From Hyphomicrobiales bacterium (GTDB lineage: Bacteria > Pseudomonadota > Alphaproteobacteria > Rhizobiales > Beijerinckiaceae), in contig UCLR01000041.1 in NCBI GenBank assembly GCA_900473415.1, forward strand, positions 1 to 64,000: a stretch of DNA of 64,000 nucleotides, written 5' to 3'. Below, piece by piece: positions 1-9,047 of the stretch; within the stretch, counting starts at the first letter, position 1, and every line of letters begins with the position of its first letter. The position numbers and the translations under genes are program-made. The notes beneath the pieces were generated by a model. That model had not been told where the DNA came from. It was given only the letters and a program-made list of their open reading frames with translations, and made no database searches.

Positions 1-118
1 TCACGATGAGTACAGACCCTCGCAGGCGGTGCAGGCATGCCATGGCCGCGTTGACGCCCTGTCGCGGCCGATGAAACCGGGCTAGAGACGCGCGTTTTCG
101 ATTGCCTTGCGGGTTTCT

Positions 119-997
119 ATGCCGCCTTTGCTCCTGCGCGCGATGCCGCTGGTCTTCACCTTCCTGTGGTCCACCGGCTGGGTAGTGGCTGGCTATTCGG
201 CGCGTTACGCCGACGCCCTGACCTTTCTCGTCGTCCGCTTCGGCTGCGCCGCGATCCTGCTGACGGCGCTTGCACTCGTCGGCGGTGCGCCCTGGCCACG
301 CGGGCGTCGCGCCATCCTGGACGTGGTCATCACTGGCGTCCTGCTGCACGGCATCTATCTCGCCGGCGTCTGGTGGGCGGTGCGCCACGGCTTGCCGGCG
401 GGCATCTCGGGCCTGATTGCGGGGTTGCAGCCGATCCTGACCGCGCTGTTCGCGCCGGTCCTCGTCGGCGAGCGCATTTCGCGCATCCGCTGGGCCGGCA
501 TCGCCTGCGGCTTTTTCGGCATCGCGCTGGTGTTGCAGCCCAAGCTCGCGGGCGTCGAGCCGGCCGCTCTCTGGGGCGTCCTCCTGCCGATGCTGATCAA
601 TATCGGCGGCATGTTCGCCGTGACCTTCGGCTCGTTCTACCAGAAGGCGCGGATCGTCTCCGGCGATCTGCGCAGCATGACCGCCATCCAGTACATCGCG
701 GCCTCGCTGGTCGTGCTGCCCCTGGCCTTTGCGTTCGAGCCGATGCGGATCGAATGGAACCTGACCATGCTGTTGGCGCTGGCCTGGTCGGTGATCGTGC
801 TCTCGATCGGCAGCATCTGGCTCTATCTGTTCATGATCCGCCGCGGCGAGGTCTCGCGCATCGCGACCTTCCTCTATCTCGTGCCGGCGCTGGTCGCGGT
901 CGAAGCCTGGCTGCTCTTCGGCGAGACGCTGACGCCGCTGCAGATCGGCGGCATGGCGGTCACCGTTCTCGGCGTGGCGCTCGCCAGCCGCAAATAG
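119..997 (+). CDS. DMT-family (EamA) inner-membrane transporter
   Basis: A 292-residue, strongly hydrophobic protein with about ten predicted membrane segments arranged as two EamA repeats, the usual build of drug/metabolite exporters. The second repeat ends in a run of aliphatic residues followed by a short basic tail (ALASRK). An in-frame TTG lies 12 bases upstream, but I chose ATG 119, which directly precedes a normal first helix. The substrate cannot be read from the sequence. It lies 93 bp upstream of the acyl-CoA dehydrogenase on the same strand and may or may not be co-transcribed. The family call is firm; a specific role is not. Confidence 0.85.
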   Translation: MPPLLLRAMPLVFTFLWSTGWVVAGYSARYADALTFLVVRFGCAAILLTALALVGGAPWPRGRRAILDVVITGVLLHGIYLAGVWWAVRHGLPAGISGLIAGLQPILTALFAPVLVGERISRIRWAGIACGFFGIALVLQPKLAGVEPAALWGVLLPMLINIGGMFAVTFGSFYQKARIVSGDLRSMTAIQYIAASLVVLPLAFAFEPMRIEWNLTMLLALAWSVIVLSIGSIWLYLFMIRRGEVSRIATFLYLVPALVAVEAWLLFGETLTPLQIGGMAVTVLGVALASRK

Positions 998-1090
998 CGC
1001 GGCGGTCGTTCCGGCTTCTCGGCAAAAAGAAGGATTTCGGCTTCGGCGGAACTCCACCTATGCTGCGTCGCAACAAGGGAGGCCGAGCCA

Positions 1091-2767
1091 ATGAGCGCCA
1101 ACACCGCCGCCAAGGCGGAGCATCGCGCGGATGCCGTCGAACTGATCGCAGCCGCGTTGCCGGAATTCGAGGCGCTGTTCCAGGAGGCGGTCGCCGCCGT
1201 CCGGCAGAAGGTGCTCGCCGATGGGCGCATCTCTTCGGCCCTGTTGGAGGCGGAACAGCACGCAGCCCACGGCCTCTCTTGGCTCGCGATCTATGTTACG
1301 GCCCTGCGCGAGCTCAAGGCCTATGGCGAGCGGCTGCGGGTCGAAGGACGCTACGGCGCGGTCGAGGATTATGCGATCCGCATCGGCGCCGGCGAATACG
1401 CCGCCCAGATCTTCGGGGGCATTCCGATGAGCCAGGGCGAGATCGTGCGGCTGCCGGCGCTCGGCCTCTCGCAGAAGGCCATCGCCACCGCGCGTTCGGA
1501 TGCGGCGGAAGCGCTGATCGCCGAAGGCAACACGCCCGAGAACCGCGCCCGCTTCGTTGCGCTGTTCAGCCAGGATCATGGTGTGATCAGCGTCGGCGAT
1601 CCCGGTCTCGACGAGACGCTGGAGGCGATCCGCACCGAGATGCGCCGCTTCTGTGCCGCCGAGGTGACCCCGCACGCCCACGAATGGCACTTGGCGAACG
1701 ACTACATCCCGCTGCCGGTGGTGGAGAAGATGGCCGAGCTCGGCGTCTTTGGCCTCACCATCCCCGAAGACTATGGCGGCCTGGGCCTTTCCAAGGTCTC
1801 GATGTGCGTCGTCTCGGAGGAGCTCTCGTGTGGCTATATCGGCGTCGGCTCCTTGGGCACCCGCTCGGAGATCGCTGCCGAACTCATCCTCTGCGGCGGC
1901 ACGCCCGAGCAGAAGGAGAAATGGCTGCCGAAGATCGCCTCCGGCGAGCTGCTGCCCACCGCCGTCTTCACCGAACCCAATACAGGCTCGGACCTCGCTT
2001 CGCTGCGCACCCGCGCGGTGAAGGAGGGAGACGTCTGGAAGGTCCACGGCAACAAGACCTGGATCACCCACCCGGCCCGCGCCGACATCATGACCCTGCT
2101 GGTCCGTACGGAACCCGACGCACCGGGTTATCGCGGCCTCTCGATGCTGATCGCCGAGAAGCCGCGCGGGACCGATGCCGACCCGTTCCCGGTTGCCGGC
2201 CTGACCGGCGGCGAGATCGAAGTGCTCGGTTATCGTGGCATGAAGGAATACGAGCTCGCCTTCGATGGCTTCGAGGTGAAGGCCGAGAACCTGCTCGGCG
2301 GCGTCGAGGGGCAGGGTTTCAAGCAGCTGATGCAGACCTTCGAGGCCGCCCGCATCCAGACGGCCGCCCGCGCCGTCGGAGTGGCGCAGTCGGCTTTCGA
2401 TCTGGGGCTGCGCTATGCGCAGGAGCGCATCCAGTTCGGCAAGGCGCTGATCGCCTTCCCGCGTGTCGCCGACAAGCTCGCCATGATGGCCGCCGAGATC
2501 CTGATCGCCCGTCAGCTCACCTATTTCGCCGCCCGCGAGAAGGATGCCGAGCGGCGCTGCGATCTCGAGGCCGGCATGGCGAAGCTGCTGGGCGCCCGGG
2601 TCGCCTGGGCAGCGGCCGACAATGCGCTCCAGATCCATGGCGGCAACGGCTTCGCGCTGGAATATCCGGTGAGCCGCGTGCTCTGCGACGCCCGCATCCT
2701 CAACATCTTCGAGGGAGCCGCCGAAATTCAGGCGCAGGTGATCGCGCGCCGGCTGGTGGAGGAATAG
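1091..2767 (+). CDS. mcd: (2S)-methylsuccinyl-CoA dehydrogenase, acyl-CoA dehydrogenase family
   Basis: A 558-residue acyl-CoA dehydrogenase, about 170 residues longer than ordinary family members because of an N-terminal helical extension (residues 1-165). The rest is the three-part ACAD fold: the central segment has TEPNTGSD, and the C-terminal end has FEGAAEIQ, with the catalytic base at Glu541. This length and extension are typical of Mcd, the flavoenzyme that oxidises methylsuccinyl-CoA to mesaconyl-CoA in the ethylmalonyl-CoA pathway of acetyl-CoA assimilation. ATG 1091 follows a GGGAGGCCGAGCCA ribosome site. The gene ends 1 bp from the convergent small gene downstream. The specific substrate is inferred from the architecture. 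The other pathway genes are not in this window. Confidence 0.85.
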   Translation: MSANTAAKAEHRADAVELIAAALPEFEALFQEAVAAVRQKVLADGRISSALLEAEQHAAHGLSWLAIYVTALRELKAYGERLRVEGRYGAVEDYAIRIGAGEYAAQIFGGIPMSQGEIVRLPALGLSQKAIATARSDAAEALIAEGNTPENRARFVALFSQDHGVISVGDPGLDETLEAIRTEMRRFCAAEVTPHAHEWHLANDYIPLPVVEKMAELGVFGLTIPEDYGGLGLSKVSMCVVSEELSCGYIGVGSLGTRSEIAAELILCGGTPEQKEKWLPKIASGELLPTAVFTEPNTGSDLASLRTRAVKEGDVWKVHGNKTWITHPARADIMTLLVRTEPDAPGYRGLSMLIAEKPRGTDADPFPVAGLTGGEIEVLGYRGMKEYELAFDGFEVKAENLLGGVEGQGFKQLMQTFEAARIQTAARAVGVAQSAFDLGLRYAQERIQFGKALIAFPRVADKLAMMAAEILIARQLTYFAAREKDAERRCDLEAGMAKLLGARVAWAAADNALQIHGGNGFALEYPVSRVLCDARILNIFEGAAEIQAQVIARRLVEE

Positions 2768-2768
2768 T

Positions 2769-3104
2769 TCAGCCGAAGGTCTGCGCGTCGTCGCCGATCA
2801 GCAGGTCACGGATCGTTCGCGGCACGGGAAAGCCGTAGCCGCGGCCTTCCCGTTCCCAGCGCAACCGACCGGAGCGTTGGTAGTCGCTGGTATAGATGTC
2901 GGTGCCGATGGCCTGCAGCGCCAGCAACATCGCCTGGGTGGCGTCCACGCCATATCCGTAGCCGCGGCGAGGGCCGTCGGGCCAGGCGATCTCATAGGCA
3001 CAGCTCCAGTCCTTCTCTCCTTGCACGGGAGCGTGGACTTGAATGCGGACTTCCATGTCCTCGGCAGGCGAGCCGTAGGTCAAACTGCGTTGAAGCATGA
3101 TCAT
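2769..3104 (-). CDS. Small conserved protein of unknown function (DUF6968-like)
   Basis: A 111-residue acidic soluble protein with no signal peptide or membrane segment. The middle has a YEIAWPDG stretch followed by GVDATQAMLLALQAIG, which resembles the DUF6968 family from memory; I could not verify this. The frame stays open upstream, but ATG 3104 is preceded at a good distance by GGGGAC, so I took it as the start. A second ATG lies two codons later. The stop lies 1 bp from that of the convergent dehydrogenase gene. It is 46 bp downstream of cytochrome b561 on the same strand and could share its transcript. Function unknown. Confidence 0.6.
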   Translation of the reverse strand: MIMLQRSLTYGSPAEDMEVRIQVHAPVQGEKDWSCAYEIAWPDGPRRGYGYGVDATQAMLLALQAIGTDIYTSDYQRSGRLRWEREGRGYGFPVPRTIRDLLIGDDAQTFG

Positions 3105-3150
3105 AGAAGTCCCCAGATTCCCGGCGCAGGCGAGGTCCGGGGGGCGCTCG

Positions 3151-3696
3151 CTACCGAGGCAGCATCCGCCGCAGCGTCCCGTCCTTCTTGACCGCATGAT
3201 GCCAGAGCGCGACGAGCGCGTGCAGTCCGGCCAGCGCAATCAGCGCATAGGCCGTCCATTCGTGCCATTCGCGCAGCGGCCTGGTTTCGGCGCGCGGCGC
3301 GGGGGCGGTGAACGGCGGGATGCCGAAAAAGCCGAGATCGAGCCCCTGTCCGCGCTTGATCGCGTAGACCACGCCGATGACCGGCACGACCAGCATCAGC
3401 GCGTAGAGCCCGACATGGCCGAGATGGGCCGCAGCCGTCATCAGCGGAGAGGCCGGTTCCAGCGGCGGCGGACGATGCGCCAACCTCCAGGCCAGCCGGG
3501 CGACAAGGAGCAGGATGAGGGCGAGGCCCATGACTTTGTGGGCTTCGATCGCCGCGTGTTTCAAGACTGTCGGAAACGCGTCGATCGTCAGGCCCAGCAC
3601 GAAGGCGAGCAGGATCAGGACGGCCATCGACCAGTGGAGGAACCGCGCACCAGCATCATAGGCGGGGGGCCGGATGGGAGAGAGGTCGGTGGTCAT
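3151..3696 (-). CDS. Cytochrome b561, di-haem inner-membrane electron carrier
   Basis: A 181-residue protein with four predicted membrane helices, the standard size for bacterial cytochrome b561. Candidate haem-ligand histidines lie in helix 1 (FLHWSM, His21), around helix 2 (His47 and His53), and in the last helix region (EWHEW His145, GLHALVALWHH His159/166/167). Family members move electrons between the quinone pool and periplasmic acceptors, and some act as superoxide:ubiquinone oxidoreductases. The start codon sits only 11 bp from a perfect 8-bp inverted repeat (3708-3728), so transcription is probably controlled by a dimeric repressor. The physiological partner is unknown. Confidence 0.88.
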   Translation of the reverse strand: MTTDLSPIRPPAYDAGARFLHWSMAVLILLAFVLGLTIDAFPTVLKHAAIEAHKVMGLALILLLVARLAWRLAHRPPPLEPASPLMTAAAHLGHVGLYALMLVVPVIGVVYAIKRGQGLDLGFFGIPPFTAPAPRAETRPLREWHEWTAYALIALAGLHALVALWHHAVKKDGTLRRMLPR

Positions 3697-3707
3697 TTGA
3701 TCCTCGC

Positions 3708-3728
3708 AGATTAGATAAGTTCTAATCT
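3708..3728. promoter_or_regulatory. Palindromic operator upstream of cytochrome b561
   Basis: AGATTAGA, a 5-bp spacer TAAGT, then TCTAATCT: a perfect 8+8 inverted repeat in otherwise GC-rich DNA, 11 bp from the b561 start codon. Read on the minus strand it contains TTAGAAC followed by a degenerate second half. This resembles the iron-control element (TTTAGAA/TTCTAAA type) bound by Irr in Rhizobiales. The palindrome is seen directly; the regulator is inferred. Confidence 0.55.
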
Positions 3729-3805
3729 AAATCGGACGCCTGTCAGGACAAGGCGACAAATTGTCCGGAGGCGGCCCGCGCTTTTCATCCAGTCCTGAGC
3801 CCCGG

Positions 3806-5740
3806 TCAGGCGGAAGGGCTTTCCCTGCGCTTCCGTGTCGCGCGCTTCGCCGCTGCGGGTCCACGGAGCAAGCCCGGCAATTCTGCGGCCGTCGTCGGCC
3901 TGGCAAAGGCAAAGCCCTGGATGCCGTCGACGCCGTGCCGCTCCATCGCGGCAAGCTGCTCCTCCGTCTCCACGCCCTCGACGATCAGGCGCAGCTTCAG
4001 ATCGCGGGCGAGTTGCGTGATCGCGTTCATCAGCGAATGCGCCTTGGCCGACGTGCCCACCTCGCGGGCCAGCGACTGATCGATCTTGATCGTGTCGATC
4101 GGCAATTGCACGAGATAGCTCAGCGACGAATAGCCGGTGCCGAAATCGTCGAGCGCGATCCGCACGCCGAGCCGGCGCAGCGCCGCGAGCCGGGCCACGA
4201 CATGCCCGGTATCGTGGATGAGCGAGCTTTCGGTAATCTCGATGGTCAGCCGCTGCGGCTCGAGCCCGCTCTCGCGCAGCAATGTCTCGACGATCCCGAC
4301 GATGTCGTCGCCCTCGTCGCTCTCGTCGAACTGGCGGGCCGAAACGTTGACACTGATGCCGATATCGGGCGGCCAGGCAAGCGCGGTCCGGATCGCCTCG
4401 CCGAGCGCCCAGGAGCCGAGAGCGATGATCAGGCCCGTCTGCTCGGCGAGCGGGATGAAGATCTGCGGACTGACCCGGCCGCGCTGCGGGTGGTTCCAGC
4501 GCAGCAGCGCCTCGACCAGCATCGCCCGGCCGGAGCGCGGATCGTAGATCGGCTGGAAATGTAGTTCGAACTCGCCGCGGCGGACCGCATCGCGCAGCTC
4601 CAGTTCGAGCGCAAGGCCGTCCTCATGCTCCTTCCGGACCTCGGCGGAGTACGTCACGAAGCGATTGCGTCCGTCGAGCTTGGCCCGGAACAACGCGATA
4701 TCGACGCATTTCAGCGCATCCTCGATCGAGGGCGCGCAATTGGCCGGCGCGACGCCCATGCTCACCGTTGCCGTGACGAGGCGTCCGCTGATCACCCGCG
4801 GGCTGGCGAGCAGCATGACGAGGCGGCCCGCGAGCGCCTCCGCATCTTCGAGCCCGCGCGTGGTCGCGACCATGAACTCGTCGCCGCCGGTGCGGGCGGC
4901 GATGTCGTCGGGACCGAGCTCGACCGTCAGCATCCGGCTCACCGCCTGGAGCAGCCCGTCGCCGACATCGTGGCCGAATCTGTCGTTGATGCCCTTGAAG
5001 CGGTCGATATCGATCGAGATCAGCGTGACGGGGCGAGGACCTGCCGCCATCGCCCGGGTCTCGTGCATGAAGCCGCGGCGGTTATAGAGGCCGGTGACCG
5101 TGTCGTTGGCCGCCAGGTGCTCCAGCTCCCGCATCGTCCGCAGCCGCCCGAGGAATATCTGGTGGATGGTCCGGGCGTTGGAGAAGCTCAGCGCGGCGGT
5201 GAAGGCCACCGGGAGGGCGATCGCCAGATTGACCGGCTCGCGCGTCCAAAGCAGCGCCAGCGTGAACGGCGTCGCCGCGAGCAGTAATTGACCGCGCGGG
5301 ATCATCGGCCGGGAGCTGTTGCGGCCGGAAAGCCCGGCGAGATAGCCGATCGTCTGGGCGATGGCGAGCACCGCGACGGGCGCATGCGTGTAGTACAGCA
5401 CGGCATAGGAACCGAAAGCCGAGATCAGCGCGGCCGTCGCCCAGGCGCCGATCATGGCACGGTCTTCGAGCATGCGGATTTGCTCGGCGCTGGCCGTGGC
5501 GAGGGGGGTGGACAGGTAAAGCTGGTGCGACATGTGGCGGTAGCCGCCGATCGCGATATTGGCAGCCGCCATGGCGTAGAAGATCGGGTCGCCGCCACTC
5601 AGGAGCCCGGCCGAGATCATCACGATCGAAACCACGACGGCGGCGATGAGGATCGTGCCCGGCGTCGCATAGAGCGCCGCCACCAGCTCCACTCTCATGG
5701 CAGCGTCGCTCTCGCGATCGTCGACGATCATCAAGCGCAC
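3806..5740 (-). CDS. Membrane-anchored GGDEF-EAL cyclic-di-GMP enzyme
   Basis: A protein of up to 644 residues. Residues 20-190 hold about five hydrophobic helices. A GGDEF domain follows with an intact GGDEF motif (285-289), then an EAL domain with EALLRW (410), NVSARQF, EITES, DDFGTGYSS (531-539), IKIDQS and VEGVE. All metal and catalytic residues expected of an active phosphodiesterase are present. The allosteric I-site before GGDEF reads GPDD instead of RxxD, so product inhibition of the cyclase is probably lost. The first start is GTG 5740; ATG at 5731 and 5698 are good alternatives because no strong ribosome site decides. Which activity dominates cannot be told. Confidence 0.88.
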   Translation of the reverse strand: MRLMIVDDRESDAAMRVELVAALYATPGTILIAAVVVSIVMISAGLLSGGDPIFYAMAAANIAIGGYRHMSHQLYLSTPLATASAEQIRMLEDRAMIGAWATAALISAFGSYAVLYYTHAPVAVLAIAQTIGYLAGLSGRNSSRPMIPRGQLLLAATPFTLALLWTREPVNLAIALPVAFTAALSFSNARTIHQIFLGRLRTMRELEHLAANDTVTGLYNRRGFMHETRAMAAGPRPVTLISIDIDRFKGINDRFGHDVGDGLLQAVSRMLTVELGPDDIAARTGGDEFMVATTRGLEDAEALAGRLVMLLASPRVISGRLVTATVSMGVAPANCAPSIEDALKCVDIALFRAKLDGRNRFVTYSAEVRKEHEDGLALELELRDAVRRGEFELHFQPIYDPRSGRAMLVEALLRWNHPQRGRVSPQIFIPLAEQTGLIIALGSWALGEAIRTALAWPPDIGISVNVSARQFDESDEGDDIVGIVETLLRESGLEPQRLTIEITESSLIHDTGHVVARLAALRRLGVRIALDDFGTGYSSLSYLVQLPIDTIKIDQSLAREVGTSAKAHSLMNAITQLARDLKLRLIVEGVETEEQLAAMERHGVDGIQGFAFARPTTAAELPGLLRGPAAAKRATRKRRESPSA

Positions 5741-5856
5741 CCCGCGGAGGCGTCAGGGCCGGAATACGCCCTCTTCCTCGGCTAAAGAACTCTCAAGGAA
5801 CGTTATGTCCGTTCCAAGGCTTCGCAGGCTCGGGACAGGCGGTCGTCATGGCGGCC

Positions 5857-7854
5857 TCAGCCGCCCAGGCGGTATTTGGCGAAACCCTCCGGCTCAACCC
5901 CGACAGGCACGGCCCTCAGCCCGGGTGGAACCTTGCCCGCGGCGGCGGGCGAGGTCAGGAAGGTGGCGTTGACTCCGGCCGGAAGCGGCATGAGCGACCA
6001 GTTGCCGTCCGGCCGCGGTTGGAACGACTTGCCGCCGACGACGTGGCGCACGACGGCATCGCGGTTGAGGTCCGGAGCCTCCAGCACCACCGTCGTCTTC
6101 GTGCCGGGGAAATTGCCGCCGCCGGAGGCGCGGTAGTTGTTGGTGACAACGATGAACTGCGCCGCCTCGTCGATCGGCTTGCCGGCGAAGGAGAGCCCGA
6201 CGATGCGGTGTGCAGCCGGCGTGACGAGCTTGCCCTCATGGTCGTAGCGCGAGGCTTGGGTGACGTCGATGCGATAGGTGACGCCGTCGAAGACGTCGAA
6301 ATTGAAGGCGGGGAAGCCCGGGTTGATCAGCGGCTGCTCCTCGCTGCGCGCAGGATCGATACGGTTGAAGATTCCGGCCGAGCGCTCGAGCCATTCCCGG
6401 ACCTCGGCGCCGGTGATCTTCAGGATCTGGATCGTGTTCGGATAGAGATAGATGTCCGCGATGTTCTTCAGCGCCAGCGGGCCGGCCGGAATGTCGGTGT
6501 AGAAGCTCGGCCCCGCGAGCCCGCCGGACTTGAACGGCGCTGCCGCCGAGAGGATCGGCAGGTCCCTCCAGGGCGTCTCGGCCATCAATGGCCGGGCATA
6601 GGCGATTTGCGCCTCGCCGACGATCTGGACCGAGGCGTCGTCGATCACCAACGCGAAGTAGGAGTTGATGGGCGCGGAGGTATGGCCGGCCGGCTCCCGC
6701 ATGTAGGCAAGCGTCGCTTGGTGGTCGGTCTCGACGGCCGTCAGAACGGCCGGCTCGGTCGTGGCCTTGCTTACGATGCTGTGGTCGGGCCTGCGTTCGA
6801 AGATCGGCCTCGCCTCGACCTGGAAGTCGGCGATGCGCCAACGCTCGCCCTTCCGCTCCAGATCGAGATCGATGATGCCGAGATGCGACCCCCAGAAGCC
6901 GGGCTGGCAGGCCGGCTTGCCGTGGAGCGAGCCCTTGACGTTGTCGACGCCGGCGATGCCATCGAAGGCGGCCGCTCCCGGAAAGACGAGGTGCTGGTGG
7001 CCGCTCAGGATGACGTCGATGCCCTCGATCGCGGCGAGATGCAGCGCCGCATTCTCCTCCATCCCGCGGCGCTCTCCACCGGCGATGCCGGAATGGCAGA
7101 GTGCGATGACGAGGTCTGGGTCTGCGGCGAGCAGGTCGGGCAGATGCCGCTCCGCCGCATCGACGATGTCGAAGGCGACGAGCTTGCCGTCGATCTGCGC
7201 CTTGTCCCACTGCATGATCTGCGGCGGCAGGAAGCCGATCACGCCGATCCGCAGCACATGCCGGTTGCCGGCCTCGTCCTCGAGGCTCTGCTCGAACAGC
7301 CGCCAGGGGTCGAGCAACGGCCGGCCGCCCGCGCGCTCGAGATTGGCGCAGACAAGCGGGAATTCCGCCTTGGCGATGCCGTTCTCGAGGAATTCGAGCC
7401 CGTAGTTGAACTCGTGATTGCCGAGCGTGCCGCAGAGATAGGGCAGGGTGTTCAAGGCGGCGAGCATCGGATGGGTATCGCCGGCCTTCAGCCCCTTCTT
7501 GTAGGCGATGTAGTCCCCCAGCGACGAGCCCTGCAGGAAGTCGCCATTGTCGAAGAGCAGGCTGTTCCGCGCTTCTGCCTGTGCTTCCCTTATCAGCCCC
7601 GCGGTCTTGGCGAAGCCGACCGTCTCGTCGGGTCCGTCGCGGAAATAGTCGTAAGGAACGATGTTGACGTGAAGGTCGGTCGTCTCCAGCACCCTGAGCT
7701 TCAGCCGGGGCGACGGCGGCGCCGGACGCTGGGTCGGTGCGTCTTCCGGCGAAGTGCTCTGGGCCGAGCTTCTGGAGGAGAGGGCGGTGCCGGCGGCGAC
7801 CACCGCGCCGGCTTTCAGCGTCTCGCGACGGTTCGGACGATGCTCCTTCGCCAT
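5857..7854 (-). CDS. Tat-exported bifunctional cyclic-nucleotide phosphodiesterase/5'-nucleotidase, CpdB-like
   Basis: A 665-residue metallophosphoesterase. A twin-arginine signal (RRETLKAG, then an alanine-rich helix) opens the protein when ATG 7854 is used. The frame runs further upstream, but only this start puts the Tat motif at the N-terminus. Metal-binding motifs follow in order: TTDLH (60-62), NGDFLQGS, GNHEFNYG and SGHQHLVFPG. The C-terminal half is the 5'-nucleotidase substrate domain. Family members hydrolyse 2',3'-cyclic nucleotides and 3'-nucleotides in the periplasm to recover phosphate and nucleosides. It lies 116 bp beyond the c-di-GMP gene on the same strand, but a functional link is not evident. 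Confidence 0.85.
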   Translation of the reverse strand: MAKEHRPNRRETLKAGAVVAAGTALSSRSSAQSTSPEDAPTQRPAPPSPRLKLRVLETTDLHVNIVPYDYFRDGPDETVGFAKTAGLIREAQAEARNSLLFDNGDFLQGSSLGDYIAYKKGLKAGDTHPMLAALNTLPYLCGTLGNHEFNYGLEFLENGIAKAEFPLVCANLERAGGRPLLDPWRLFEQSLEDEAGNRHVLRIGVIGFLPPQIMQWDKAQIDGKLVAFDIVDAAERHLPDLLAADPDLVIALCHSGIAGGERRGMEENAALHLAAIEGIDVILSGHQHLVFPGAAAFDGIAGVDNVKGSLHGKPACQPGFWGSHLGIIDLDLERKGERWRIADFQVEARPIFERRPDHSIVSKATTEPAVLTAVETDHQATLAYMREPAGHTSAPINSYFALVIDDASVQIVGEAQIAYARPLMAETPWRDLPILSAAAPFKSGGLAGPSFYTDIPAGPLALKNIADIYLYPNTIQILKITGAEVREWLERSAGIFNRIDPARSEEQPLINPGFPAFNFDVFDGVTYRIDVTQASRYDHEGKLVTPAAHRIVGLSFAGKPIDEAAQFIVVTNNYRASGGGNFPGTKTTVVLEAPDLNRDAVVRHVVGGKSFQPRPDGNWSLMPLPAGVNATFLTSPAAAGKVPPGLRAVPVGVEPEGFAKYRLGG

Positions 7855-7987
7855 GCCCGGCCCCCGATGGATACGCCGAGCCGGATGGTAGCATCGCTGC
7901 GGGGCCGCGACACGGCTAAGATGGCTCACCTGGCAGCCTTTCCGGATGTGATGAACGAAGCGCGAATAGGCTCGATAAAGCTTATGC

Positions 7988-8842
7988 TTAGCTGAGGCGG
8001 CTAAAGCCCTCCATGCGGACTCGCCCGTCCGCGCCTTCCGTCCAGCCCCTGATGCTGCCATCCGCCTGCCGCCTCGCCTTGGCGCGGAAAACCTCGCCCG
8101 CGATGAGCGGGAAGAGACCGCGGTAGTCGAGCTGCAGTGGCGCTCCCTCGGCCAGCGTCGTGACGATGTTGGCGATCAGCGTCGCCTGTATCGGCCCGTG
8201 CACGACAAGTCCGGCATAGCCCTCGATCCCGGTGGCATAGGGGACATCGTAATGGATGCGGTGGCCGTTGAAGGTCAGCGCCGAATAGCGGAACAGCAGC
8301 AGCGGCGAGGCCTCGACCTCCCAGGTGAGATCTGCCGGCTCGCCCGCTCCGGCTGGTCCCGACGTCCCGGCGGCCATCGCGCCGGGCTGGGCCGCCTCGC
8401 GATAGACGATATCGTGCCGCTCGCGCAGTGCGACGCCGCGCTCGGTGGCGAATTCATGGTGGACGGCGACGAAGCAGAGCGGTCCGCTGCGCCCCTCCTT
8501 GAAGCTGATATCGCCGATGGTCGAGCGGCGGGTAACGACGTCGCCCTCGCGCAGCGGCGTGATCGTCTCGACGCTGCCGCCGGCCCACATCCGCCGCGGC
8601 AGCGGCACAGGCGGCAGGAATTCACCCTTGGCGGCATGGCCATCCGGCCCCGCGGTCTCGATCGGCGAGATCGGCGGCGTGAGGCACCAGTGCAGCGCGA
8701 GCGGGGCCTCGCCTGGCTCGTAGGGCGCAAGATGGCGGCCGAACGTCGAGGTGAAGCTCTGCACCAGCCGCGGCGTGACGATGTCCTGCGCCGTCTCGGT
8801 CTTGCCGGTCCAGGCCGACAGCCGGGCTACGTCGATCGTCAT
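7988..8842 (-). CDS. HTD2/FAS1-type MaoC-like acyl-CoA hydratase
   Basis: A 284-residue hot-dog-fold protein with two tandem MaoC-like halves. The second half carries the family hallmark TFNGHRIHYD (a hydratase His/Asp pair) and GLVVHGPIQATL. Relatives include mesaconyl-C4-CoA hydratase (Meh) of the 3-hydroxypropionate cycle and related dehydratases acting on branched or dicarboxylic acyl-CoA esters. The frame extends to 8914, but ATG 8842 begins the conserved MTIDVARL segment and is taken as the start. The gene is divergent from the aldehyde dehydrogenase. With mcd nearby it fits C4/C5 acyl-CoA metabolism, though the substrate is inferred only. Confidence 0.75.
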   Translation of the reverse strand: MTIDVARLSAWTGKTETAQDIVTPRLVQSFTSTFGRHLAPYEPGEAPLALHWCLTPPISPIETAGPDGHAAKGEFLPPVPLPRRMWAGGSVETITPLREGDVVTRRSTIGDISFKEGRSGPLCFVAVHHEFATERGVALRERHDIVYREAAQPGAMAAGTSGPAGAGEPADLTWEVEASPLLLFRYSALTFNGHRIHYDVPYATGIEGYAGLVVHGPIQATLIANIVTTLAEGAPLQLDYRGLFPLIAGEVFRAKARRQADGSIRGWTEGADGRVRMEGFSRLS

Positions 8843-9047
8843 AAGGAGGCTTCCCTTAGGTAAACTTCTTTCGTGAAAGGAGAACGGCACGACGCGGCGG
8901 CTGTCAAATCCCACCCGGTGGAGGCCCTGCGCCTGCCGCAGGGGGCCTCATCCCGCCGCCGGCTTGCGCAACGGCCCCGCAGCCGGCAGCTTGCCCGCCG
9001 AATCGACCGGTGCCGCATGCTGTCGGCCGGAGCCATCGGGAGGCGAC

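Noticed and set aside
166..2838. An 890-codon open frame overlapping the transporter and dehydrogenase genes on the same strand
   Set aside because: It runs through two clear genes in another phase, is dominated by Arg/Ala/Pro and matches no family; it is a high-GC shadow.
5848..7995. A 715-codon plus-strand frame antisense to the CpdB-like gene
   Set aside because: The minus strand carries the Tat signal and all metal motifs; the plus frame has none.
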